DNA from: CAZSIA01 sp045126355
GTDB lineage: Bacteria > Bacillota_I > Bacilli_A > Acholeplasmatales > Anaeroplasmataceae
Reading direction: 5' to 3'
Length of the DNA stretch: 22,192 nt
Assembly: GCA_045126355.1 (NCBI GenBank)
Contig: JBGVOE010000068.1
Span: 1 to 22,192 of the forward strand
How positions within the stretch are numbered: position 1 is the first letter of the stretch; the number at the start of each line of letters is the position of its first letter. Both the position numbers and the translations under genes were made by a program. Of the stretch, positions 1 to 7,300 are shown piece by piece. The notes below the pieces were generated by a model that worked only from the letters and a program-made list of their open reading frames with translations, made no database searches and was not told where the DNA came from.

Positions 1-15
1 ATCCTAACCTAATTC

Positions 16-35
16 AGCCTCGATGAGGTTTTTTT
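16..35 (+). terminator. Intrinsic terminator for a plus-strand gene left of the window
   Basis: A short hairpin, AGCCTC / GAGGTT with a GAT loop (16-21 with 25-30, one G-U pair), runs directly into seven T residues at 29-35. The T tract is on the plus strand, so it would end a transcript entering from the left. An outer AACCTAA / TTAGGTT pairing flanks it. The gene it serves is not in the window. Confidence 0.55.
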
Positions 36-69
36 AGGTTAATCTTTTTTGTCAAAGATCATTAACATT

Positions 70-97
70 TCATCCATTATTATTTGGATGATTTTTT
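70..97 (+). terminator. Second plus-strand terminator-like hairpin
   Basis: CATCCA (71-76) pairs with TGGATG (85-90), extended by one T-A pair, followed by six T residues at 92-97. It faces right, like the hairpin at 16-35, and could be a back-up terminator for the gene off the left edge. The stem is short, so confidence is modest. Confidence 0.4.
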
Positions 98-151
98 AAT
101 AGTATCAAATTTCAATTTTTCATAAATTATTTGACACTACCCTAAATTATA

Positions 152-190
152 ACAAAAAAGAGCTAGATTTAAAAGATTATATATGCTCTT
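152..190 (-). terminator. Possible terminator after ftsW
   Basis: On the minus strand AAGAGC (190-185) can pair with GCTCTT (163-158), followed by more T residues to about 154. It lies 25 bases after the ftsW stop codon. The loop is long (21 bases) and AT-rich, so this is a weak terminator candidate. Confidence 0.4.
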
Positions 191-214
191 AATATAAAAT
201 ATCAAAAAATTCTT

Positions 215-1288
215 TCAATCTTCACTTTTACTTATATTAACTAAAATTCCCATCATTATAAAGTTCATTATCAAACTTGATCCACCATAAGAAAGGAATG
301 GTAATGTAACACCTGTAACTGGTAAAAGTCCAATTACAACACCAATATTAATAAAAAACTGAATAAAAATACTTAAGATAATTCCGCTTGCTAGATAAGT
401 TTGAAATAAAGTTTTAGCTTTTATTGCTATTAAAATTCCATAATAAAATAATAAGATAAATAAAACAATTATAAATACTCCACCAATAAATCCTAATTCT
501 TCTACAATTATTGCGAAGATAAAATCTGTTTGTGGTTCAGGAAGAAAATAATACTTTTGAAAGCTTTTAAATAAGCCTCTTCCAAAAAATCCATTAGGAC
601 TTATCGCGTATAGTGACTGAATGATTTGAAATCCTGAACCTAATGGATCATCGTATGGGTCTAAATAAGCAAAAATTCTTTCTAATCTATATGGAGCTGA
701 TAATATTAAAGCTACAAATCCCATAACACCAATTAATATAGCAATAAACGTATATCTTTTTTTTATTCCTGATATTAAAATCATTGATAATATAGTTAAT
801 GTTAATATAAATCCAGTTCCAAAATCAGGCTCTAACATTATAAGTAAAAACACTAATAGAACAATAAATAATATCGGTATTAAAGTTTTTAAATTTGATA
901 TTTCTTCTTTATTTTTTTCTAAATAATTTGCTGTAAAAATAATTAACGCGAGCTTTGCAAACTCAGATGGTTGAATTGAAATATCTCCAAATCCAATCCA
1001 ACTTCTCGCTCCTCCTCTTACAATTCCAATTCCTGGTATTAAGACTATTACTAATAATACTAACGATATTATCATTATTATATTTCTATACTTTTGATAA
1101 AGATTTGAATCAATTTTAATAACAATAAAAAAAATTGATAATCCAATAAGAAAAAAGATAAGTTGTCTAATTAAAAAGTACTTATCATTTCCCATCTTAT
1201 ATCCAGCCCAAATCATTGATGAACTATATACCATTAAAACTCCTATTATCGATAAAACCATAAAAGCTATTGTTAATCTTTTCTTCAA
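215..1288 (-). CDS. ftsW: SEDS-family peptidoglycan polymerase, FtsW type
   Basis: This is an integral membrane glycosyltransferase that polymerises lipid II into septal glycan strands together with a class B penicillin-binding protein. The protein is about ten hydrophobic helices long. It shows the family blocks RGGARSWIGFG and IQPSEFAKLAL near the first third, EPDFGTGF in the middle, and the C-terminal signature TLPFLSYGGSSL at about 328-339. EPDFGT and the RGGARSW block fit FtsW better than RodA; this assignment is inferred. The frame is open up to a GTG at 1321, but that codon sits inside the yitT terminator hairpin. A TTG at 1288, preceded six bases away by GGTGG, gives a family-like start (MKKRLTIAF) and 357 residues; an ATG at 1261 is the other option. 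The gene follows the ruvAB-queA-tgt-yitT operon, either by read-through or from its own weak promoter. The stop is TGA. Confidence 0.85.
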   Translation of the reverse strand: MKKRLTIAFMVLSIIGVLMVYSSSMIWAGYKMGNDKYFLIRQLIFFLIGLSIFFIVIKIDSNLYQKYRNIIMIISLVLLVIVLIPGIGIVRGGARSWIGFGDISIQPSEFAKLALIIFTANYLEKNKEEISNLKTLIPILFIVLLVFLLIMLEPDFGTGFILTLTILSMILISGIKKRYTFIAILIGVMGFVALILSAPYRLERIFAYLDPYDDPLGSGFQIIQSLYAISPNGFFGRGLFKSFQKYYFLPEPQTDFIFAIIVEELGFIGGVFIIVLFILLFYYGILIAIKAKTLFQTYLASGIILSIFIQFFINIGVVIGLLPVTGVTLPFLSYGGSSLIMNFIMMGILVNISKSED

Positions 1289-1311
1289 ATAATACCACCA
1301 ATTAAGTCTAT

Positions 1312-1342
1312 GAAAAAACACCCTATTATATTAATAGAGTGT
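1312..1342 (-). terminator. Intrinsic terminator of the ruvA-yitT operon
   Basis: On the minus strand ACACTCTATTA (1342-1332) pairs with TAATAGGGTGT (1328-1318), 11 base pairs with one G-U pair and a three-base loop, followed by six T residues (1318-1313). It begins 11 bases after the yitT stop. The hairpin also contains a TATAAT (1330-1325) that could act as a -10 for ftsW, although no good -35 accompanies it. Confidence 0.75.
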
Positions 1343-1352
1343 CAAATTTAAC

Positions 1353-2222
1353 TTATTTGTATTTTTTTATTGTAGTAAATCCTCTTCCACTTACTTCACT
1401 AACCTTATTTACAACAATAAATGCGCCAGCATCTAAAGCATAAATTTGTTCTTTAATTTTATTTAATTCACGAATATCTACAACTGTTAAAATAGTATCG
1501 ATTTCATGATTTAAATAACCAGTTTTACTATGAAGGTATGTAAGAGTTCTATCATATTCATTAATAATTAAATTTCTTACTTCTTCTTGCTTATTAGAAA
1601 TAATTAATAACTCTACCTTACTCTTTCCTGCTAACATTACTTTATCAATTGTAAATGAATAAACTAAAGCTAATACAATACCAAAGATAAAGTTTTCTAA
1701 ACCTGCAGAAGGTGCTTGAGTAAACATAACTACAGTGTCTAAAATCAATAAATATGCCCCAATTGATGCAATTTTACAATATTTATGAATAATCAAACCT
1801 ACTGTATCCATTCCACCTGTACTAGCATTAGCCCTCATAATAAGACCTAACCCTGTACCGATAATAATACCAGCAACTATTATTTGTAACCAAGGATCAT
1901 TAATTGAAACAAAACTAAGATCAAATAATCCAAAAAACCATAAACAGATTGGATATATAATTGATGAAGCTAATGTTTGAGCCGCTAATTCTTTCCCTAA
2001 AATTAAGAAACCTGCGATAAAGATTACGAATGTAAAAATAGCAACTAACAATGTTGAATCAATATCATATGTTCTAGCTAAAAATAATGATAAACCAGTC
2101 ACACCACCAGTAACAATTTGATTAGGTTCAATAATTGCTTTAATACCAAATGAATATAAGATATTTCCTAATAATATTAATCCAAAATATTTTAAATACT
2201 TTAAAACTTTTTGTTTATTCAC
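1353..2222 (-). CDS. yitT: YitT family membrane protein (DUF161 / DUF2179)
   Basis: This is a polytopic membrane protein of the YitT family, common in Firmicutes and of unproven function. The N-terminal two thirds hold about five to six hydrophobic helices, with the typical early motif IKAIIEPNQIVTGGVTGLS and the block ANASTGGMDTVGLI. The C-terminal soluble part (about 200-289) is the DUF2179 domain, ending with the family's GRGF motif near 277. At 289 residues it has the usual family length. The start is GTG at 2222, supported by an AGGGGGT ribosome site eight bases upstream that lies in the last codons of tgt; the tgt stop and this start are two bases apart, so translation is probably coupled. 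It occupies the place where yajC often follows tgt in other bacteria. Confidence 0.9.
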   Translation of the reverse strand: MNKQKVLKYLKYFGLILLGNILYSFGIKAIIEPNQIVTGGVTGLSLFLARTYDIDSTLLVAIFTFVIFIAGFLILGKELAAQTLASSIIYPICLWFFGLFDLSFVSINDPWLQIIVAGIIIGTGLGLIMRANASTGGMDTVGLIIHKYCKIASIGAYLLILDTVVMFTQAPSAGLENFIFGIVLALVYSFTIDKVMLAGKSKVELLIISNKQEEVRNLIINEYDRTLTYLHSKTGYLNHEIDTILTVVDIRELNKIKEQIYALDAGAFIVVNKVSEVSGRGFTTIKKYK

Positions 2223-2224
2223 TC

Positions 2225-3370
2225 TTAATACCCCCTGTTATGTCTATTTTCATCGTGATAATAGTTTTTAAAGAATTCACGTTTAAAATCTAATAAGCGG
2301 TCTTCTTTAATTGCTTCACGAATTTGTGACATAAGATTTTTTAAGAAGTATAAATTATGATAAGTTAATAATCTAGCTCCTAATATTTCTTCAGCATGAA
2401 TTAAATGACGAAGGTAACTACGATTAAACTTTTTACAAACATAGCAATCACAGTTTGGATCAAGAGGGCCTAAATCTGTTGCATATTTTTTACCTTTCAT
2501 AACAAGTCTTCCTTCGCTAGTCATCGCAGCACCATGGCGTGCAATACGAGTAGCGTGAACACAGTCAAACATATCAATACCATTAATTGAACCCATCACT
2601 AAATCATCAGGCTCACCGACACCCATTAAATAACGAGCTTTGCCTTCAGGCATTACAGTTTTTAAGTACTCTAACATTTCATACATTTCTTCTTTGCTTT
2701 CACCAACGCTTAATCCACCAATAGAATAACCTGGGAAATTGATTTTTTCTAATTCATCAATACAGAATTTTCTTAATTCTTTAAATGGACCACCTTGAAC
2801 AATTCCAAATAAAGATTGTGTATCAATATTAGTGTGATGAACTTTACAACGTTCTGCCCATCTAATTGTTCTTTTTACACTATCTAACATATAGTCGTAT
2901 GAAGCGTGAAATGGAGGACATTCATCTAACACCATGATAATATCAGCGCCTAAATTATGTTGAATATCAATACTTTTTTCTGGTGTTAAAAATAATTTTT
3001 CACCACTTTTATGATGACGGAATGTAACACCTTCTTCAGTGATTTTTCTTATTTTAGATAAACTAAAAACTTGAAATCCTCCAGAATCAGTTAAAAGGGC
3101 ACCATCCCAATTCATAAAACCTCTAATACCACCATTTAATTTTACAATTTCATCACCTGGTTCTAACCATAAGTGATAAGTATTGCCTAAAATTAAACCT
3201 TGGCTAATTTCTTTAACTTCTTCTGGAATTAAAGTTTTAACATTAGCTTTTGTTCCTACAGGCATAAAAATCGGTGTTTCAAAATCACCATGTGGTGTGT
3301 GTAAAATCCCGTACCTAGCGCCAGATTGGGCACAAGTGTGTATTAATTCATACCATACAGCATCTTTCAT
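2225..3370 (-). CDS. tgt: tRNA-guanine transglycosylase
   Basis: Tgt exchanges guanine 34 in the anticodon of Asp, Asn, His and Tyr tRNAs for the queuosine precursor preQ1. The 381-residue TIM-barrel protein shows the substrate-pocket Asp of LTDSGGFQVF at 95, GIVQGG at 189-194, the catalytic Asp in MFDCV at about 269, and the zinc site C307, C309, C312 and H338 (CDCYVC with HN after TYHNLYF). The sequence around the catalytic Asp reads HATRIARHG rather than the more common PTR-ARNG form. The ATG at 3370 has an AGGAGA ribosome site. Tgt follows queA by 11 bases and precedes yitT by two, so it is in the same operon as the enzyme for the next queuosine step. Confidence 0.97.
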   Translation of the reverse strand: MKDAVWYELIHTCAQSGARYGILHTPHGDFETPIFMPVGTKANVKTLIPEEVKEISQGLILGNTYHLWLEPGDEIVKLNGGIRGFMNWDGALLTDSGGFQVFSLSKIRKITEEGVTFRHHKSGEKLFLTPEKSIDIQHNLGADIIMVLDECPPFHASYDYMLDSVKRTIRWAERCKVHHTNIDTQSLFGIVQGGPFKELRKFCIDELEKINFPGYSIGGLSVGESKEEMYEMLEYLKTVMPEGKARYLMGVGEPDDLVMGSINGIDMFDCVHATRIARHGAAMTSEGRLVMKGKKYATDLGPLDPNCDCYVCKKFNRSYLRHLIHAEEILGARLLTYHNLYFLKNLMSQIREAIKEDRLLDFKREFFKNYYHDENRHNRGY

Positions 3371-3381
3371 AATCTTCTCTC

Positions 3382-4410
3382 CTACTTAATAAACATACTA
3401 TCACCAAACGAGAAGAAACGATATTCGTTTTTAATCGCTTCGTTATAGGCGTTTAAAATAATTTCTTTACTAGCAAACGCACTAACTAACATTACTAAAG
3501 TTGATTTTGGTAAATGGAAATTAGTAATTTGAGCATTTACAACTTTAAATTTATAACCTGGATAAATAAATATTTCTGTATTATCATGACATTCTTTAAA
3601 AGAATTAGTTTCAACATCAAAAGCACTTTCTAAAGTTCTTGTTGAAGTTGTTCCTACAGCAACAATTCTTTTACCATCTTTAATCCCTTGATTTAAAATA
3701 TCAGCTACTTCTTGTGTAATAAAATACTCCTCACTATGCATCTTATGATTAGTAACATCATCAACATTTACAGGTCTAAAAGTTCCTAATCCGATATGAA
3801 GTGTAACATAACAAATCGTAACACCTTTCTTTTTTAATTCTTCTAATAAAGTAGGTGTAAAATGAAGTCCTGCAGTAGGTGCGGCACTACTTCCATGGTT
3901 TTTAGCGTAGACTGTTTGATAACGGTCTTTATCACCTAACTTTTCATGAATGTAAGGTGGAAGTGGCATTGAACCAATCTTATCTAATATTTCAAGTAAT
4001 ACACCATCGTAGATAAATTCAAAATGACAAATCCCTTCATCAAAAGTATCAACACATTTTACTCGTAATAATCCATCATCAAATGAAACAATATCACCTA
4101 CATGAATTCTACGTGCTGGTCTTACTAAACATTCATAAACATCATCATGTAAATTTTTAAGTATTAATAATTCTATTTTTGCTCCCGTTGCTTCCTTAAC
4201 ACCATAAATTCGAGCTGGAATAACCTTCGTATTATTTAAGACTAAAATATCATTTTCATTTAAATAATTAACGATATTATAAAATCTTTCATGCGTAATT
4301 TCTCCAGTTTCTTTATCTAAAACTAATAGTTTAGATTCACTACGATTTAGGATAGGTGTTTGAGCAATTAACTCTTCAGGTAAGTTAAAATCAAAATCAC
4401 TAGTTTTCAT
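3382..4410 (-). CDS. queA: S-adenosylmethionine:tRNA ribosyltransferase-isomerase
   Basis: QueA moves the ribosyl group of S-adenosylmethionine onto preQ1 in tRNA to make epoxyqueuosine, the step after Tgt. The protein shows the standard beginning MKTSDFDFNLPEELIAQ, then NNTKVIPAR, the block SSAAPTAGLHFT, HIGLGTFRPV, and TNFHLPKSTLVMLV near the C-terminus. An in-frame ATG at 4428 adds six residues but has no ribosome site. The ATG at 4410 has AAGGAC ten bases upstream and gives the family's usual N-terminus, so it is chosen (342 residues). This start overlaps the ruvB stop codon by 11 bases, which points to translational coupling. The stop is TAG. Confidence 0.96.
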   Translation of the reverse strand: MKTSDFDFNLPEELIAQTPILNRSESKLLVLDKETGEITHERFYNIVNYLNENDILVLNNTKVIPARIYGVKEATGAKIELLILKNLHDDVYECLVRPARRIHVGDIVSFDDGLLRVKCVDTFDEGICHFEFIYDGVLLEILDKIGSMPLPPYIHEKLGDKDRYQTVYAKNHGSSAAPTAGLHFTPTLLEELKKKGVTICYVTLHIGLGTFRPVNVDDVTNHKMHSEEYFITQEVADILNQGIKDGKRIVAVGTTSTRTLESAFDVETNSFKECHDNTEIFIYPGYKFKVVNAQITNFHLPKSTLVMLVSAFASKEIILNAYNEAIKNEYRFFSFGDSMFIK

Positions 4411-5413
4411 ATTTAAAAAGTCCTTCATTAAATTTTATATTAAGTAGTTTAAAAGTTTTCTCAGTAACTACTCTTCCACGAGGAGTACGATTTACATACC
4501 CTTCTTGAAGTAAGTATGGTTCATAAACATCTTCAATTGTAGATGATTCTTCACTAATTGTAGCGGCTATTGTTTCTAACCCTACAGGACCACCTTTAAA
4601 TTTTTCAGCAATCGCACGTAAATAACGATAGTCTGTATAATCTAGGCCATTTGGGTCAATATGTAATTTATCTAAAGATGATGATGTAATAGCCTTTGTA
4701 ATATTACCATCACCTAAAACCATCGCAAAGTCTCTAACTCTTCTAAATAAGCGGTTGGCGATACGTGGAGTACCCCTACTTCTTCTTGCTAATTCTACTG
4801 CGGCATCAGTATCGATATTAACTTGATAAACATTAGCTGTACGAGTAACAATCTTATATAACTCTTCTACAGTATAATATTCTAATCGTTCAACAACACC
4901 AAATCGATCACGTAGTGGCGCACTTAAATCACCAAAACGAGTTGTAGCTCCTACAAGCGTAAATGGTGGAAGGTCAACACGAATACTACGCGTATTTCCA
5001 TCTTTACCAATCATAATATCAAGTACATAGTCTTCCATAGCTGAATATAATACTTCTTCAATATTTCTTGGTATACGATGAATTTCATCAATAAATAATA
5101 CATCACCTGGTTCTAATTGAGTTAATACCGCGGCTAAATCACCACTACGTTCAATTGAAGGACCAGATACATAACGAATATTTGTACCTAACTCATTAGC
5201 TATAATTTGCGCTAAAGTTGTTTTACCTAATCCTGGAGGACCATATAATAAAACATGATCTAATGATTCATTACGTAAAAGTGCGGCTTTGATATATACT
5301 TCAAGTTTACCTTTAACTTCTTCTTGACCAACATAGTCAACTAAACGAAGCGGTCTTAAAGAAATATCATCATCTTCATTAACTTTATTAGCATCAATAA
5401 TACGTTCACTCAT
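4400..5413 (-). CDS. ruvB: Holliday junction branch-migration ATPase RuvB
   Basis: RuvB is the hexameric AAA+ motor that drives branch migration of Holliday junctions with RuvA. Visible are Walker A GPPGLGKT (58-65), Walker B with FIDEIHRI (DEIH at 109-112), sensor 1 GATTRFGDL, and the arginine finger in APLRDRFG (R170). The C-terminal winged-helix part contains GPVGLETIAA and the late motif GYVNRTPRGRV. At 337 residues it is of normal length. Two ATGs are adjacent; the second (5413) stands seven bases from AGGAGG and is the better start, while the first (5416) would be only four bases away. The gene follows ruvA by 12 bases. Confidence 0.98.
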   Translation of the reverse strand: MSERIIDANKVNEDDDISLRPLRLVDYVGQEEVKGKLEVYIKAALLRNESLDHVLLYGPPGLGKTTLAQIIANELGTNIRYVSGPSIERSGDLAAVLTQLEPGDVLFIDEIHRIPRNIEEVLYSAMEDYVLDIMIGKDGNTRSIRVDLPPFTLVGATTRFGDLSAPLRDRFGVVERLEYYTVEELYKIVTRTANVYQVNIDTDAAVELARRSRGTPRIANRLFRRVRDFAMVLGDGNITKAITSSSLDKLHIDPNGLDYTDYRYLRAIAEKFKGGPVGLETIAATISEESSTIEDVYEPYLLQEGYVNRTPRGRVVTEKTFKLLNIKFNEGLFKYEN

Positions 5414-5425
5414 CATTTACCCTCC

Positions 5426-5983
5426 TTATAGTTTTGATAATAATTTTAAAGCTTGTTTGATAATTTCATTTTGAGCTAATGAACTATCAATCTTACCAAT
5501 AACTTTATTAACTTCTTTTTTGCTATATCCTAAAGCAATCAATGCTTCAACACAATCATCTAAGTCATCTTTCGCCAATAAAGAAGCTTCAAAATCAATC
5601 TTACCTCTTAAATCTAAGATGATTTGTTGAGCTGCCTTAGGACCAATACCAGGGAACTTTTGCATATAAGCTACATCCCCATTAGCTATAGCTTCTTTAA
5701 TTTCATCAACACTACTTGCGGCCATAATAGGTAGTGATGTCTTAGGACCAATTCCTGTAACAGAAATCAATTTTAAAAATAATTCTTTCTCTTCAAAGGT
5801 AGAAAAACCATATAAATCAATTGAATCCTCACGGACAGCTTGATAAACCCAAATTGTACAATAGTCATTTACTTTATAGTTGTATGGATTTGGTACATAG
5901 ATTAAATAACCAACACCACTATTATCTAAAACAACATATTTTGGCGTAACCTTTGTTAACATCCCACTTAAATATTCATACAT
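5426..5983 (-). CDS. ruvA: Holliday junction-binding protein RuvA
   Basis: RuvA binds the four-way junction and loads RuvB. Domain I is the N-terminal OB fold (MYEYLSGMLTKV onward, then LYGFSTFEEKELF). Domain II carries two helix-hairpin-helix motifs, VTGIGPKTSLPIM and FPGIGPKAAQQIILDL. Domain III, the small C-terminal RuvB-contact region, contains DDCVEALIALGYSKKEVNKVI. The frame extends to a TTG at 5992, but that is one base from AGGAG. The ATG at 5983 is ten bases from it and gives the usual MYEY start (185 residues). This is the first gene of the operon. Confidence 0.96.
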   Translation of the reverse strand: MYEYLSGMLTKVTPKYVVLDNSGVGYLIYVPNPYNYKVNDYCTIWVYQAVREDSIDLYGFSTFEEKELFLKLISVTGIGPKTSLPIMAASSVDEIKEAIANGDVAYMQKFPGIGPKAAQQIILDLRGKIDFEASLLAKDDLDDCVEALIALGYSKKEVNKVIGKIDSSLAQNEIIKQALKLLSKL

Positions 5984-6020
5984 ACCTATCAAGCTCCTTT
6001 AAAAATTAATTCTAAAATAT

Positions 6021-6029
6021 ATTATAACA
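6021..6029 (-). promoter_or_regulatory. Extended -10 promoter for the ruvA operon
   Basis: On the minus strand TGTTATAAT (6029-6021) is a TGn-extended consensus -10 element, about 40 bases upstream of the ruvA start. No convincing -35 box is seen at 16-18 bases, which extended -10 promoters can tolerate. No LexA-type operator was recognised near it. Confidence 0.5.
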
Positions 6030-6108
6030 TTTATAAATATATTTTCCTACACAATATTATCATAAACACTACTATTTTTCAAAAAGAAAAATTAAAAAAG
6101 GGTAAAAA

Positions 6109-6136
6109 GAAAAAAATCTAGTAAAATTAACTAGAT
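6109..6136 (-). terminator. Terminator of the methyltransferase-LysM unit
   Basis: On the minus strand ATCTAGT (6136-6130) pairs with ACTAGAT (6122-6116) around a seven-base loop and leads into a run of seven T residues. The TAG stop of the LysM gene lies inside the first arm of the hairpin. Confidence 0.7.
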
Positions 6137-6598
6137 CTTCTTAATGTATTTTTCATCGATTTTAGGAATAACATTACCATAATAAGGAATCTTACTTTTA
6201 ATAACAGTATTATTATCTTCGATAACTTTATTTGCTGTCTCTTCTTTTCTTAAAATAGGTACCTCTTCATCTATAACCTTACTATCTTCAGCAATATTTT
6301 CTTCCATCTTAACTACATCTAAAGTAACACTTTCTTCTTTAACTACTTCATCTTTATTTTTCGTTTCCTTAAAATCAGTATTAAGCGTAGGATAATAATC
6401 ACTAATAAAACTCTCTGTTTCTTCTAAAACTTCCATAATCGGTTTAGTTAAAAATGGAATTTTAAGTTTCATTCCAGGCTTTAAATTTTTAAAATCTGTT
6501 ATATGAAGATTATTAGAAGTAATATCAGATAATTCACACTGATAATTATCCGCTATCATCTTAATAGTCTCACCACTTCTAACAATATGTAAGATCAA
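6131..6598 (-). CDS. LysM-domain protein without signal peptide, SafA-like N-terminus
   Basis: Residues 3-50 form one LysM peptidoglycan/chitin-binding module (LHIVRSGETIKMIADNY ... LKPGMKLKIPF). The remaining 105 residues are acidic, rich in E, K, V and D, and look disordered, with a conserved-looking tail KIPYYGNVIPKIDEKYIKKI. There is no signal peptide or membrane segment before the LysM. This layout resembles spore-coat proteins such as SafA, whose N-terminus begins in the same way (family knowledge). It is much shorter than SafA, and sporulation in this organism is unproven. The start is TTG at 6598, the only one that keeps the whole LysM, with a weak GAGAAGAG ribosome site. It lies four bases after the methyltransferase stop, so the two are translated together. 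Confidence 0.75.
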   Translation of the reverse strand: MILHIVRSGETIKMIADNYQCELSDITSNNLHITDFKNLKPGMKLKIPFLTKPIMEVLEETESFISDYYPTLNTDFKETKNKDEVVKEESVTLDVVKMEENIAEDSKVIDEEVPILRKEETANKVIEDNNTVIKSKIPYYGNVIPKIDEKYIKKI

Positions 6599-6602
6599 AT
6601 AA

Positions 6603-7223
6603 TCACTCTTCTCTTTGTAAAATAATCAAATCTTTATCATTACAGTATATGATTTTAAGAGAAAAAACTTTACATAAATATTTAAAAGTTTCAAAATTAA
6701 AAAAACTGATGTGAGTAGTATCCCTTAGATACCACCAGTTAATGTCAAATACATCACGTGGAGTAAACTGTGTTCTAATAATAATTTTACCATTTGGATT
6801 AAGTAGATTTAAAAGATTATTTAAAACTTCTTTAGGTTCCTTTAAATGTTCAATTACTTCTTCTAAAATAATGGCGTCATATAGGTGTTTTTCGTATTTT
6901 ACATCAGAATGAAAATATAGGTCATAACCAATAGTTTCATAACCATTTTTATTTAAAATATTTACTAACACTTTTCCATATCCACAACCAAAATCCAAAT
7001 TCGTTTTTCCCAAATAATCTTTAATCGAATTATAAAATTTCTCCTGATAATTATAGTAACCCGCATTATCATCATTATCGTGTTTTAAGTAACGTTCATA
7101 TTCACTTTTACTATCTAAAAAATAACTTTCATCTTTAGATAAAAATCCACAAACTGGACAAAAATCGTATTCAAGCTTACTAATTGTCTTTTTTACTGTA
7201 TTATTACCACAAATTTTACACAT
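6603..7223 (-). CDS. Zinc-ribbon class I SAM-dependent methyltransferase
   Basis: The first 25 residues carry two CxxC pairs (C2/C5 and C22/C25), a likely zinc ribbon. A Rossmann methyltransferase follows: motif I LDFGCGYGK at 76-84, the acidic ribose-binding residue D101 in TIGYD, motif EEVIEHL at 121-127, then LLNPNGKIIIR. The block WWYLRDTTHISFFN (163-176) is typical of the Methyltransf_23-like families. The substrate cannot be deduced; such enzymes act on small molecules, glycans or proteins. The ATG at 7223 has AGGAG nine bases upstream. It is co-transcribed with the LysM gene and divergent from the large coiled-coil gene, with overlapping -10 elements in the short shared region. The 206-residue length is complete for the fold. 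Confidence 0.82.
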   Translation of the reverse strand: MCKICGNNTVKKTISKLEYDFCPVCGFLSKDESYFLDSKSEYERYLKHDNDDNAGYYNYQEKFYNSIKDYLGKTNLDFGCGYGKVLVNILNKNGYETIGYDLYFHSDVKYEKHLYDAIILEEVIEHLKEPKEVLNNLLNLLNPNGKIIIRTQFTPRDVFDINWWYLRDTTHISFFNFETFKYLCKVFSLKIIYCNDKDLIILQREE

Positions 7224-7239
7224 TTTTTCAACTCCTTGT

Positions 7240-7268
7240 TTGTATCTTTATCAAAAATATTATATAAT
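7240..7268 (+). promoter_or_regulatory. Promoter of the coiled-coil gene
   Basis: TTGTAT (7240-7245), a 17-base spacer and a consensus TATAAT (7263-7268) lie 32 bases before the ATG. A minus-strand TATAAT (7264-7259) overlaps the same sequence and may serve the divergent methyltransferase gene, so the two transcripts may compete for polymerase. Confidence 0.6.
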
Positions 7269-7300
7269 AGTTTTGATATAAACGAAAGGAAAAGATTTTT

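Noticed and set aside
3183..3389. Plus-strand frame opposite the start of tgt
   Set aside because: It is antisense to a well-conserved gene and lacks a family match.
215..7223. Mycoplasma-type code with TGA as tryptophan
   Set aside because: TGA ends the ftsW and methyltransferase genes at the expected place, and tryptophans checked are TGG.
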